From Leeuwenhoekiella aestuarii (GTDB taxonomy: Bacteria > Bacteroidota > Bacteroidia > Flavobacteriales > Flavobacteriaceae), in assembly GCF_004104055.1 (NCBI RefSeq), contig NZ_QOVJ01000001.1:496001-560000 (forward strand): a stretch of 64,000 nt of DNA. Direction: 5' to 3'. The first letter of the stretch is position 1, and each line of letters starts with the position of its first letter. The notes beneath the pieces were generated by a model. The model made no database searches, was not told the origin of the DNA, and was given only the letters and a program-made list of their open reading frames with translations. The position numbers and the translations under genes were made by a program. Of this stretch, positions 8,761-16,192 are shown piece by piece.

Positions 8761-10095
8761 CTAAGCTATTGCTCCTTCTAGTTGGAACAATTGCGCGTTT
8801 AAGTATTGTAAAGCACTTATCTTTTCTCGCGTTGGAACCAAAAGAGAAATGTTGTTATTACTACCCCCATATGCAATCATACGCACCGGGATAGAATTGA
8901 GAATACCAAATGCTTTATACGACTCGTGGTCTGCAATAAGGTTCTCTCCTACAATACAAATAATACTGTGATCTTCTTCGACAGTAACTTCAGCAATTAC
9001 TGAAAGTTCGGTCATTATAGCTTTCAAGTGAGCGGTGTCATCAATGGTTAATGAGATAGCAACCTCAGAAGTAGTAATCATATCAATTGAGGTCTCGTGA
9101 CGGTCAAACACTTCAAAAATCGTTCTTAGGAAACCGTGAGCACCTAGCATACGATTCGATTTAATTTTTATAGCGGTAATACCATCTTTTGCAGAAATCG
9201 CTTTTAAACCCCGGTTATGGTACTCATTAGAAATTTTAGTTCCCGGAGCAGAAGGCTCAAACGTATTTTTTAACCAAACCGGAATATCACGATCTATTAC
9301 CGGAGCCACCGTTTGCGGATGTAATATTTTTGCTCCAAAATAAGCAAGCTCTGCTGCTTCGTTATAGGTCAAATGTTCAATAGGGTTTGTACCTTCTACA
9401 TAACGAGGATCGTTGTTGTGCAACCCGTCAATATCTGTCCAGATCTGAACACCCGCAGCAGACACCGCTGCTGCGATAATTGTTGCGCTAAAGTCGCTTC
9501 CGCCACGCTTAAGTGTTGCTAAAGAACCTCGCTCATCACGACACACAAAACCTTGTGTAATGTATAATTGAGAAGGATTTTGCTCCAATTGTGGTAATAA
9601 AGATTCAGAAACTGAATCTATATTTGGGTTTTCAACAGTGCCTACATTCATAAATGTACTTGCGTTTAAAAGTACATTTGCTACCTGCTCCTGATCTAAG
9701 AATTTTGAGAACATCCAGGTAAGCATGGTTTCACCATAAGTCACCAACTCAGCATACGTGGTCAGTGTACGTCCACCAGTTGCAATGTCTTTTAAAGCAG
9801 CTACAAACGTCTCAATTTGAGCTTTTGTTTCTGGTTGATTTTCTGCGGTGAACAGATCCTCTATTGCTTCAAAATGTTTAGCCTGAAGCTGCTCCAGCAC
9901 ATTGGTGATTTGTGCAGAATCTTTATCAATACTTGCCTGATTAAGGCTTACTAGTAAGTTTGTAACACCAGACATTGCAGACAGTACCACAATCTTTGGC
10001 TTTTCGGTAACAGAAAGAATTTCTACTACTTTTCTGATATTTTGAGCACTTCCTACTGAAGTTCCTCCAAATTTTAAAACATTCATCTTCATCAA
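8761..10095 (-). CDS. lysC: Aspartate kinase (monofunctional)
   Basis: Phosphorylates aspartate, the first step toward lysine, threonine, methionine and diaminopimelate. The N-terminus carries the kinase signature LKFGGTSVG, and LKRGGSDFSAT lies near residue 200. The C-terminal third contains two ACT domains (IKIKSNRMLGAHGFLRTIFEVF... and EDHSIICIVGENL...) for feedback by amino acids. At 444 aa it matches a stand-alone aspartokinase, not a fusion with homoserine dehydrogenase. The start could be the first Met or Met4 (10086), since the peptide begins MMKMNVLKF. It is divergent from the ACT-like gene at 10187. Confidence 0.93.
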   Translation of the reverse strand: MMKMNVLKFGGTSVGSAQNIRKVVEILSVTEKPKIVVLSAMSGVTNLLVSLNQASIDKDSAQITNVLEQLQAKHFEAIEDLFTAENQPETKAQIETFVAALKDIATGGRTLTTYAELVTYGETMLTWMFSKFLDQEQVANVLLNASTFMNVGTVENPNIDSVSESLLPQLEQNPSQLYITQGFVCRDERGSLATLKRGGSDFSATIIAAAVSAAGVQIWTDIDGLHNNDPRYVEGTNPIEHLTYNEAAELAYFGAKILHPQTVAPVIDRDIPVWLKNTFEPSAPGTKISNEYHNRGLKAISAKDGITAIKIKSNRMLGAHGFLRTIFEVFDRHETSIDMITTSEVAISLTIDDTAHLKAIMTELSVIAEVTVEEDHSIICIVGENLIADHESYKAFGILNSIPVRMIAYGGSNNNISLLVPTREKISALQYLNAQLFQLEGAIA

Positions 10096-10186
10096 ATTAA
10101 TGCTGCATAGTTAAGCTGAAAAAAAGAAGCAAGAAAAAAATTCAACATTTTTATATAAATTTGTACAAATTGTTAATTATATAACA

Positions 10187-10828
10187 TTGAAAACTATTAC
10201 ATCTGTTGTCGAACAACTTATTAAACACCAGCCGTATACCGAAGATGCGCTGATGCGTAAGATCATTAATTACAGTGCACTAGCCGAAGATTTTAAACCC
10301 AGAATTGAAAAAGAATTAGGCAAGCCGGTCAATGTGGGCTCTATTGTAATGGCATTGCGACGCTATTATCCACAGAAACGTGTTGATGAAAAGATGATGC
10401 GTGATTTAGGAGACATTGTAGTACGCAGCGGTATTACAGATTTTACCTTTCTCAATTCAAACACCATTTTAGAAAGTCAGTCACAATTGCTTGAACAGAC
10501 TAAAAGTATTCCCAAAGCTTATTTAACCTATTCGAGTACCTTTCACGAAAGCAATATTCTGGTTTCAAACGATCTGACCGAACTTGTAGAACGTTGTTTT
10601 GAGAAAGAAACTTGCGTTATGGTGAAGCACGATTTATCATCTTTATCTATTGCACTTCCGGTAAATAACTCAAAAACAGTGGGGCTTTACTTTTACATCT
10701 TTAAACTGCTTGCTTACGAAGGTATACCCATCTTTGAAGCGATTTCCACTTCAAATTATTTTACTCTTTTTCTCGAAAAAGAATATGTGAATCAAGCTTT
10801 TGCTTTGGTAAACGAAATTAAAAACTAA
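10187..10828 (+). CDS. ACT-like protein of unknown function, divergent from lysC
   Basis: This is a 213 aa soluble protein. Residues 1-75 form a basic helical domain (VEQLIKHQPYTEDALMRKIINYSALAEDF...VNVGSIVMALRRYYPQ) that reads like a small DNA-binding or oligomerisation domain. Residues 140-213 look like an ACT fold (SLSIALPVNNSKTVGLYFYIFKLLAYEGIPI...YFTLFLEKEYVNQAFALVNEI). The only plausible start in frame is TTG at 10187. The position beside lysC suggests amino-acid-responsive regulation of that gene, which is inference. I know no characterised member. Confidence 0.6.
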   Translation: MKTITSVVEQLIKHQPYTEDALMRKIINYSALAEDFKPRIEKELGKPVNVGSIVMALRRYYPQKRVDEKMMRDLGDIVVRSGITDFTFLNSNTILESQSQLLEQTKSIPKAYLTYSSTFHESNILVSNDLTELVERCFEKETCVMVKHDLSSLSIALPVNNSKTVGLYFYIFKLLAYEGIPIFEAISTSNYFTLFLEKEYVNQAFALVNEIKN

Positions 10829-10861
10829 AAAAGCCCGAAAGCAATTTGCTTTCGGGCTTTT
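10829..10861. terminator. Bidirectional terminator
   Basis: A near-perfect hairpin has arms AAAAGCCCGAAAGCAA (10829-10844) and its complement (10846-10861). It is flanked by A-runs and T-runs and sits between the convergent ACT-like gene and the M13 peptidase gene. Confidence 0.9.
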
Positions 10862-10881
10862 GATTTTTATTTAAAATCTTC

Positions 10882-12948
10882 TTACCAGATGCGCACGCGC
10901 TTTTCAGCAGGTACAAACATAGGGTCGCCTTCTTTGATATCAAATGCCTCATAAAAAGCATCTATATTTTGAAGCGGTACATACGCTCGGTACATTCCCG
11001 GAGAATGCGGGTCTGTTTTAATACGAGTACGCAACGCATCGTCACGCATTTTTGTACGCCAGATCGTCGCCCAGCTGATGAAGAAACGTTGCTCTGGTGT
11101 GTAACCATCTATTTCTTCCGGTCTTCCGTTTTTCTCATAGAATTTTTGCAATCCTGTGTAAGCAGCCAGAAGACCGCCTAAATCACCTATGTTTTCACCT
11201 AAAGTAAATTTACCATTGATGTATAAACTGTCTGCAACTTCAATATTGCTATATTGTTCAGCAAGAGCACCACTGCGCTCTGTAAATGCTTCTAGATCTG
11301 CATCACTCCACCAATTTTTTAAGTTACCGTCACCGTCATAACGCGCACCGCTATCATCAAATGCATGTGAAATTTCGTGGCCAATCACCGCTCCTATTCC
11401 TCCATAATTTACAGCTTCATCAGCTTGATAGTTATAAAACGGAGGTTGTAAAATAGCCGCAGGGAATACAATCTCATTGAAAGAAGGATTGAAATATGCA
11501 TTCACCGTTTGTGGAGACATTCCCCACTTCGTTTTATCAACCGGTTCTTTATATTCTGCATTATTCTCGTCAATAGACCAAGCTCCTGCCGCTAATAGAT
11601 TCTCAAAATAACCTTTATCAGCACTGATTTCTAACTTAGAATAATCTTCCCATTTGTCAGGATAACCAATTTTTACCGTGAATTTATTCAGTTTATCAAT
11701 AGCTTGCATTTTAGTAGAATCGGTCATCCACTCCAGATTGTTGATGCGGTCTCTAAAAGCTTCTTTGATATTTGCGATCATGGTTTCGGCTTTAGCTTTC
11801 GCCTCTGGCGGAAATACTTTATCAACATACAATTTACCTAAAGCTTCCCCTAAAGTGTTATCTACAGTTGCAAGAGCGCGCTCGTCAGCTGGTTTTTGTT
11901 TTGGTGTACCGTTTAACGTTTTGCTGTAAAACTCCCAGTTTGCATATTCTAAGTCTGTAGTAAGTGCATCTGACCACGAGTTGAGTGTTGCCCACCTCAT
12001 CAATAGTTTTAAATCTTCAACTGGAGTTGTAGTCAATACATTCTGCAAGGCTTTCATGTATTTAGGCTGAAGTACGATAACGGTATCAACCTCTTTTTTT
12101 AAACCCTGATTCTCAAAATAAGCGGTCCAGTCAATCGCCGGAGTCAACTTTTGCAGTTGTGCTACACTCATTGGGTTATTTAGGTTACGGGCATCGCGCT
12201 GCTCTACTTTGTCAAGCTTTGGCTCTGCTAGTTTAGTTTCTATAGCAAGAATACGTGCCGCTTCATCATCAGCATTAGCTTTCTCATCACCTGCGTACTC
12301 AAGAACCCAACTGATATAGGCTTTATATTGCTCCCGAATTTCTTTTGATTTTGCATCTTGCTCTATGTAATAATCACGATCTGGCAACCCCAATCTTCCC
12401 GGAGTAATATAACCAGCATTCATCTTACTGTCTGAGAAATCTGAAAATACTCTGAAGTTAAAAAACGGGGTTCCTGTTCCGTTACGCATTTGTCCCACCC
12501 GTGCAATATCACTTGCTGAGGCGATTGCCGCAATACTATCTAAAGCGGGATTAAGCGGAGTCAGACCAGCTTCATTACGCGCAACTGTGTCCAGTTCGCT
12601 TTCAAAGAGTGCTAATGCTTTAGCCTGATCAGAACCTGCAGCGTAGGTGTTTTCTTTACGCGCATCTTCAATAATGGTTAAAACATCTTCACGCGTTTTT
12701 TTACGCAAAACACTAAAACCTCCCCAAACTGATTCTTCTTCAGGGATCTCTGTATTTTGCATCCAATTTCCATTTACAAATTTGTAAAAGTCATCTTGTG
12801 GCTTAACCAGCGTATCCATATTAGTTAGGTCTAACGCCGGAATTTTAACCGTTGCAACAGCATCATCTTTTTTTGCCTCTTCTTTGCAAGCGGTTAAACT
12901 TAAAATCCCGATAGAAACCGGAATTATCATTTTAAACATTGAATTCAT
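10882..12948 (-). CDS. M13-family (neprilysin-like) zinc metallopeptidase, lipoprotein
   Basis: The 688 aa secreted endopeptidase has a lipoprotein signal with lipobox LTAC near residue 20, so it is membrane-anchored outside the cytoplasm. The zinc site is H524-E525-I-S-H528, with the third ligand and catalytic motif E585-N-I-G-D589. The C-terminal tryptophan (VRIW) is usual for the family. The M13 N-terminal domain begins near residue 50 (DDFYKFVNGNWM). Full length fits M13 proteins (about 670-700 aa). The SnoaL-like gene lies 26 bases upstream in the same direction. Confidence 0.93.
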   Translation of the reverse strand: MNSMFKMIIPVSIGILSLTACKEEAKKDDAVATVKIPALDLTNMDTLVKPQDDFYKFVNGNWMQNTEIPEEESVWGGFSVLRKKTREDVLTIIEDARKENTYAAGSDQAKALALFESELDTVARNEAGLTPLNPALDSIAAIASASDIARVGQMRNGTGTPFFNFRVFSDFSDSKMNAGYITPGRLGLPDRDYYIEQDAKSKEIREQYKAYISWVLEYAGDEKANADDEAARILAIETKLAEPKLDKVEQRDARNLNNPMSVAQLQKLTPAIDWTAYFENQGLKKEVDTVIVLQPKYMKALQNVLTTTPVEDLKLLMRWATLNSWSDALTTDLEYANWEFYSKTLNGTPKQKPADERALATVDNTLGEALGKLYVDKVFPPEAKAKAETMIANIKEAFRDRINNLEWMTDSTKMQAIDKLNKFTVKIGYPDKWEDYSKLEISADKGYFENLLAAGAWSIDENNAEYKEPVDKTKWGMSPQTVNAYFNPSFNEIVFPAAILQPPFYNYQADEAVNYGGIGAVIGHEISHAFDDSGARYDGDGNLKNWWSDADLEAFTERSGALAEQYSNIEVADSLYINGKFTLGENIGDLGGLLAAYTGLQKFYEKNGRPEEIDGYTPEQRFFISWATIWRTKMRDDALRTRIKTDPHSPGMYRAYVPLQNIDAFYEAFDIKEGDPMFVPAEKRVRIW

Positions 12949-12974
12949 AAACTATAATAAGGGATTATTTTAAA

Positions 12975-13475
12975 TTAATTGTCACGCATTTTTGCCATTA
13001 GCAAACTATCGTGTTCTTTTTTGATCTGGGTTAATTCTGAAACATTTTCATTAGGAACAGCAATAGATAACACATAGTGTTGCACCTTCCAATCCTTACC
13101 ATCCAGGCGCATCACACCAGACCCACGACAAATACCCATCTGTGTATCTAGCAACTCATCAAACCAGGCTATTTTAGACTTTTTAGGATGGTAGATAGTT
13201 CGTTCAAGTGTTGTAAAACTCCAAGCTTTACCCTTATCAAAATAAGGCTTTGCATACGCTTTAAACTGGTCTAGTTGCCAGTTTTCATCAGCATCTGTAC
13301 CTATAAAGACAGCATCTTCAGTCATCAGATCATAATAAGCATCAAAATCTGCATCTGCTGCAGCTTTGTGCCACTTTTCGAGTTGGCTGTTTATTGCCAT
13401 TTCTGTTTTATCACGCTGCTGTGCCAATAAGGATACACTAGCCATGGTAATTAAAAAAACGAGTAATTTTTTCAT
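12975..13475 (-). CDS. Secreted SnoaL/NTF2-like (DUF4440-type) protein
   Basis: The 166 aa protein has a signal peptide (MKKLLVFLITMASVSLLAQ). A cone-shaped NTF2-like domain follows: INSQLEKWHKAAADADFDAYYDLMTEDAVFIGTDA and later VMRLDGKDWKVQHYVLSIAVPNE. Members bind small ligands or have varied enzymatic roles, and no catalytic residues are diagnostic here. It sits 5 bases downstream of the lipoprotein gene at 13481, so the two are probably one transcript. Confidence 0.75.
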   Translation of the reverse strand: MKKLLVFLITMASVSLLAQQRDKTEMAINSQLEKWHKAAADADFDAYYDLMTEDAVFIGTDADENWQLDQFKAYAKPYFDKGKAWSFTTLERTIYHPKKSKIAWFDELLDTQMGICRGSGVMRLDGKDWKVQHYVLSIAVPNENVSELTQIKKEHDSLLMAKMRDN

Positions 13476-13480
13476 TGTTT

Positions 13481-14083
13481 TTAGTTTTGAACAGGGACGT
13501 GATTGGCTCTTAGCAAGCTGTCACGACGTGTCTCTGATGAATCTTTAACTGCGGAAAGCGAATCTGCTTCCACCTCGTATTGCTCTAGTAATTCTTCTAT
13601 AGATTTCTGGTGCTTTAGATTTATCTGAAGCTTTAAGTTCTGAAATGTGTTGTATAATTCTGTGGCTTCTTTGTTAACTGCCGCAGTATCTACTTCGAGT
13701 TTTGAAGCTTCCTGAATAAGTGTATTGGTCTTGGTAAATAAGACCGTCAATCTAGCTTCTATAGCCGTGTTTGCAAAACTGTCTTTTACTTTAGTTTGTG
13801 CCAGAGAAGCATTGCTAATCCACTCTTTACCATTTACTCTCAAATACCCCACGCGCACCGTGTCTAAAGCATCTATCTGAGCTGCAAGTTCCCGATAATT
13901 CTCCCAACTTTCTGTAGCATTTTTTGCCGAAGGCGTTAATATAATCTCTTGCTTCTTATTTGGCTGATAGGCGATCTGCAATGTATCTGTCACCTCTCTG
14001 GGGTCTGCAACAACATCTTGTTTTTCTTTACAAGAACTCAGACTTAAAAGAAGTATGAGTAAAAGGTAAAAGGTAATTTTCAT
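13481..14083 (-). CDS. Lipoprotein, first of three tandem paralogues
   Basis: I place the start at 14083 because it gives a clean lipoprotein signal (MKITFYLLLILLLSLSSC). An upstream in-frame Met at 14101 adds six residues that do not fit. The mature part is helical and charged, with a WENYRELAAQIDAL segment and a coiled-coil-like C-terminus rich in Leu/Glu/Lys. The W-x2-Y-x2-L/F segment recurs in the two genes upstream (14160 and 14786), which suggests duplication. No function is known. It precedes the SnoaL-like gene in the same transcript. Confidence 0.7.
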   Translation of the reverse strand: MKITFYLLLILLLSLSSCKEKQDVVADPREVTDTLQIAYQPNKKQEIILTPSAKNATESWENYRELAAQIDALDTVRVGYLRVNGKEWISNASLAQTKVKDSFANTAIEARLTVLFTKTNTLIQEASKLEVDTAAVNKEATELYNTFQNLKLQINLKHQKSIEELLEQYEVEADSLSAVKDSSETRRDSLLRANHVPVQN

Positions 14084-14116
14084 AAGATCAAATGTACACA
14101 AAGCTACGCATAAAAA

Positions 14117-14138
14117 AAGCCTCTATATTAAGAGGCTT
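14117..14138 (-). terminator. Terminator after the 14160 lipoprotein gene
   Basis: The stem AAGCCTCT/AGAGGCTT (14117-14124, 14131-14138) with a 6-base loop is followed on the minus strand by a T-run. It ends the 14160-14603 gene before the next lipoprotein gene begins. Confidence 0.85.
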
Positions 14139-14159
14139 CAACTAAATATTTTACTTCTT

Positions 14160-14603
14160 TTATAAAACTCGATTGAGTTTTTTATTGAGTGTGTCAAAAG
14201 CATTGATTATGGTTTCTATATGATTCTCTACCACACGTTCTCTAATTTCACTCCGATTTACTTCGCTGTAAAATTCATTAATTCTTGTATCTACCCGTTT
14301 AATTTGCTCTTTGATTTCCGGTCTTTTTAATTCCTGAGGCATTTGCATAATCATCGCATTACAATTGTTTGCTAACTTATCCATAAACTCTATAGCGTTT
14401 AAAGGATTTGTATTTTCAATCATTGCGATATTTCGCTCTAAAGCCCAGTAACCATCCCAATTTTTAACGAGCGCTTCTACATCAGGCTTTAATTGCTCTA
14501 CGTGAGCCTGCAGAGCCATTTTAGAAGAAGGCGTGTCTAACTTGTTTTTACAACTTAGCAACAAGAATGTTAATATAAATATTTGAAGCAGGTGCCATTT
14601 CAT
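14160..14603 (-). CDS. Small helical lipoprotein, second tandem paralogue
   Basis: The 147 aa protein has a lipoprotein signal (MKWHLLQIFILTFLLLSC). The mature part is all-helical: VKNWDGYWALERNIAMIE, then QMPQELKRPEIKEQIKRVDTRINEF, then a helix NHIETIINAFDTLNKKL. The order of elements (W..Y..L helix, P-containing turn, two long helices) matches its neighbours at 13481 and 14786. Function is unknown. It has its own terminator, so it is a separate transcript. Confidence 0.7.
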   Translation of the reverse strand: MKWHLLQIFILTFLLLSCKNKLDTPSSKMALQAHVEQLKPDVEALVKNWDGYWALERNIAMIENTNPLNAIEFMDKLANNCNAMIMQMPQELKRPEIKEQIKRVDTRINEFYSEVNRSEIRERVVENHIETIINAFDTLNKKLNRVL

Positions 14604-14736
14604 TTTACTGGGGTTTTAACTTTACAAAGTTATGAGATTCAGGAAGCTCTTAACCCATTAGGGTTTATAAAGTATTGCTAAAACTTTTTGGGAACTTGCT
14701 TAAACGTTAGGCATTCTTTAACTTAAACCATAAAAA

Positions 14737-14759
14737 AAGGCTCTCTATATGAGAGCCTT
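14737..14759 (-). terminator. Terminator after the 14786 lipoprotein gene
   Basis: The stem AAGGCTCTC/GAGAGCCTT (14737-14745, 14751-14759) with a 5-base loop is followed on the minus strand by a T-run. Confidence 0.85.
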
Positions 14760-14785
14760 ATACTTTTAAATTAAAATATATCTAA

Positions 14786-15385
14786 TTACTGATTATCGTC
14801 AAGAAGACTCTTTTCTGAATTAGATACTGTTTCTTTAATCTCTTCATTAAGATCATCATAAGCTTCTTTTAATTCTTCTACCTGGCTTGCGATTTTAGAT
14901 TCATTAACACCAGCTTGAGCTGTAATAGCTTTTAGATCTGCAATTTCTTCTTTAATATCTTTAATGTCTTCCTGAATTTCTTCAGTCATTATAGATTGTG
15001 GAATTGTATTTTCAAGATTCATTGCCTCTTGTTCTAGTCGTGAGATATAATCTGTGATCTCAGCTTCGGGCACTTTTTTCAATTCTAAATCACTTAAAGA
15101 CCCTGAGAAGGTACGGTAGTCATCCCAAGCCTCAAAATCTGTTTTCATTGTAGGGTCTGCATCAACATCATCCCAATTGATCTCATAATTTTCTGGCATA
15201 ATTGGTCTTTCCGTTTCAAGCTTCGCTTCAGCGTAACGCGCTTTTTCTGCCGCGGTGCTATCTTTTACGGTTTGCACCTCTTTAGTATCTTCTTCTACCT
15301 GAGCTTCTTTTTCACCAGCATTTTTACACGAAGTAAATGAAGTTGCCAGTAAAAGACCGGCTGCTGCAATTTGAATATATTTCAT
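14786..15385 (-). CDS. Acidic coiled-coil lipoprotein, third tandem paralogue
   Basis: The 199 aa protein has a lipoprotein signal ending in FTSC near residue 20. A very acidic linker follows (about residues 25-75), then the FEAWDDYRTFSGSLSDLEL helix shared in outline with its two neighbours. Next comes IPQSIMTEEIQEDIKDIKEEI and a long coiled-coil tail. It is the longest and most acidic of the three. The gap upstream (15386-15608, 223 bases) shows no gene and no obvious site. Function is unknown. Confidence 0.7.
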   Translation of the reverse strand: MKYIQIAAAGLLLATSFTSCKNAGEKEAQVEEDTKEVQTVKDSTAAEKARYAEAKLETERPIMPENYEINWDDVDADPTMKTDFEAWDDYRTFSGSLSDLELKKVPEAEITDYISRLEQEAMNLENTIPQSIMTEEIQEDIKDIKEEIADLKAITAQAGVNESKIASQVEELKEAYDDLNEEIKETVSNSEKSLLDDNQ

Positions 15386-15608
15386 AATATCTGATTTAAT
15401 AGTTAAAGTGTAAATGTAGTAGACAGAAGAATTGCTTTTTAAATACGCTCGCTAAAAAATACTTAAACTTTTTACTGAGAATTAACGAATATTCTCAATG
15501 GTGTTAAGCTATTTCTGAAAAATGTTAATTATCTCTAAAAAACTGAAATTCAACACACAATAGCTTTCAAATTTTGATATGTGAAGGTATCTTTCACAAA
15601 AACTGTTT

Positions 15609-15905
15609 ATGGAAACCTCTAACACTAATTCAGCATTTACTGAGCGCGAGATCGATCGTATTATTGAAATGGCCTGGGAAGACCGCACTACCTTTGACGC
15701 TATACACTTTCAATTTGACCTTAAAGAGCAAGAAGTTATAGCGCTTATGCGCAGAGAACTGAAACCTTCTAGCTTTAGAATGTGGCGTGCTCGTGTACAG
15801 GGTAGAGCCACCAAACACGCTGCTAAGAGAACCTTTGAAAAAGGCACATTTAAGAGCTCAAGGCAAAAGCAAATAACACATAATAAAATAAGTAAGCGTT
15901 ACTAA
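15609..15905 (+). CDS. TIGR03643/DUF2805 family small basic protein
   Basis: The 98 aa protein matches my memory of the TIGR03643/DUF2805 family: FTEREIDRIIEMAWEDRTTFDAIHFQFDLKEQEVIALMRRELKPSSFRMWRARVQGR. The core looks like a helix-turn-helix, and the tail (residues 65-98) is strongly basic. DNA or RNA binding is plausible but unproven. It is a single gene followed by an exceptionally long hairpin. Confidence 0.8.
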   Translation: METSNTNSAFTEREIDRIIEMAWEDRTTFDAIHFQFDLKEQEVIALMRRELKPSSFRMWRARVQGRATKHAAKRTFEKGTFKSSRQKQITHNKISKRY

Positions 15906-15914
15906 TTATCTTAC

Positions 15915-15973
15915 CAGTATTAAAAATTGAAAAATCCATCAATAATTGATGGATTTTTCAATTTTTAATACTG
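15915..15973. terminator. Perfect 29-bp inverted repeat, likely bidirectional terminator
   Basis: The left arm 15915-15943 and right arm 15945-15973 are exact reverse complements with a single central base. The arms contain internal A5 and T5 runs. It starts 9 bases after the DUF2805 stop. Such a long perfect stem is much more than termination requires. Confidence 0.6.
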
Positions 15974-16112
15974 TATTCCCATATAATTGAACATAATGAT
16001 AACGATATCGTACCAAAATATGTTAAAAATAACACAACAACAGGCAAGGATAATATAACAAAAGGATAATATTTACATAATGGAGGTGATTTACTAAGGG
16101 TACTTTCGAAAA

Positions 16113-16137
16113 ACGTTAACACCAGGCTCGTTAACGT
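16113..16137. promoter_or_regulatory. Dyad in the susC leader
   Basis: The perfect inverted repeat ACGTTAAC-N9-GTTAACGT (16113-16120 and 16130-16137) lies 56 bases before the susC-like start. It could be an operator or a leader hairpin. No regulator gene is adjacent. Confidence 0.35.
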
Positions 16138-16192
16138 AGAAAAATGATAAATCGTTTTTCTATCGAATATTCACATTAACTAAATCACTAAC

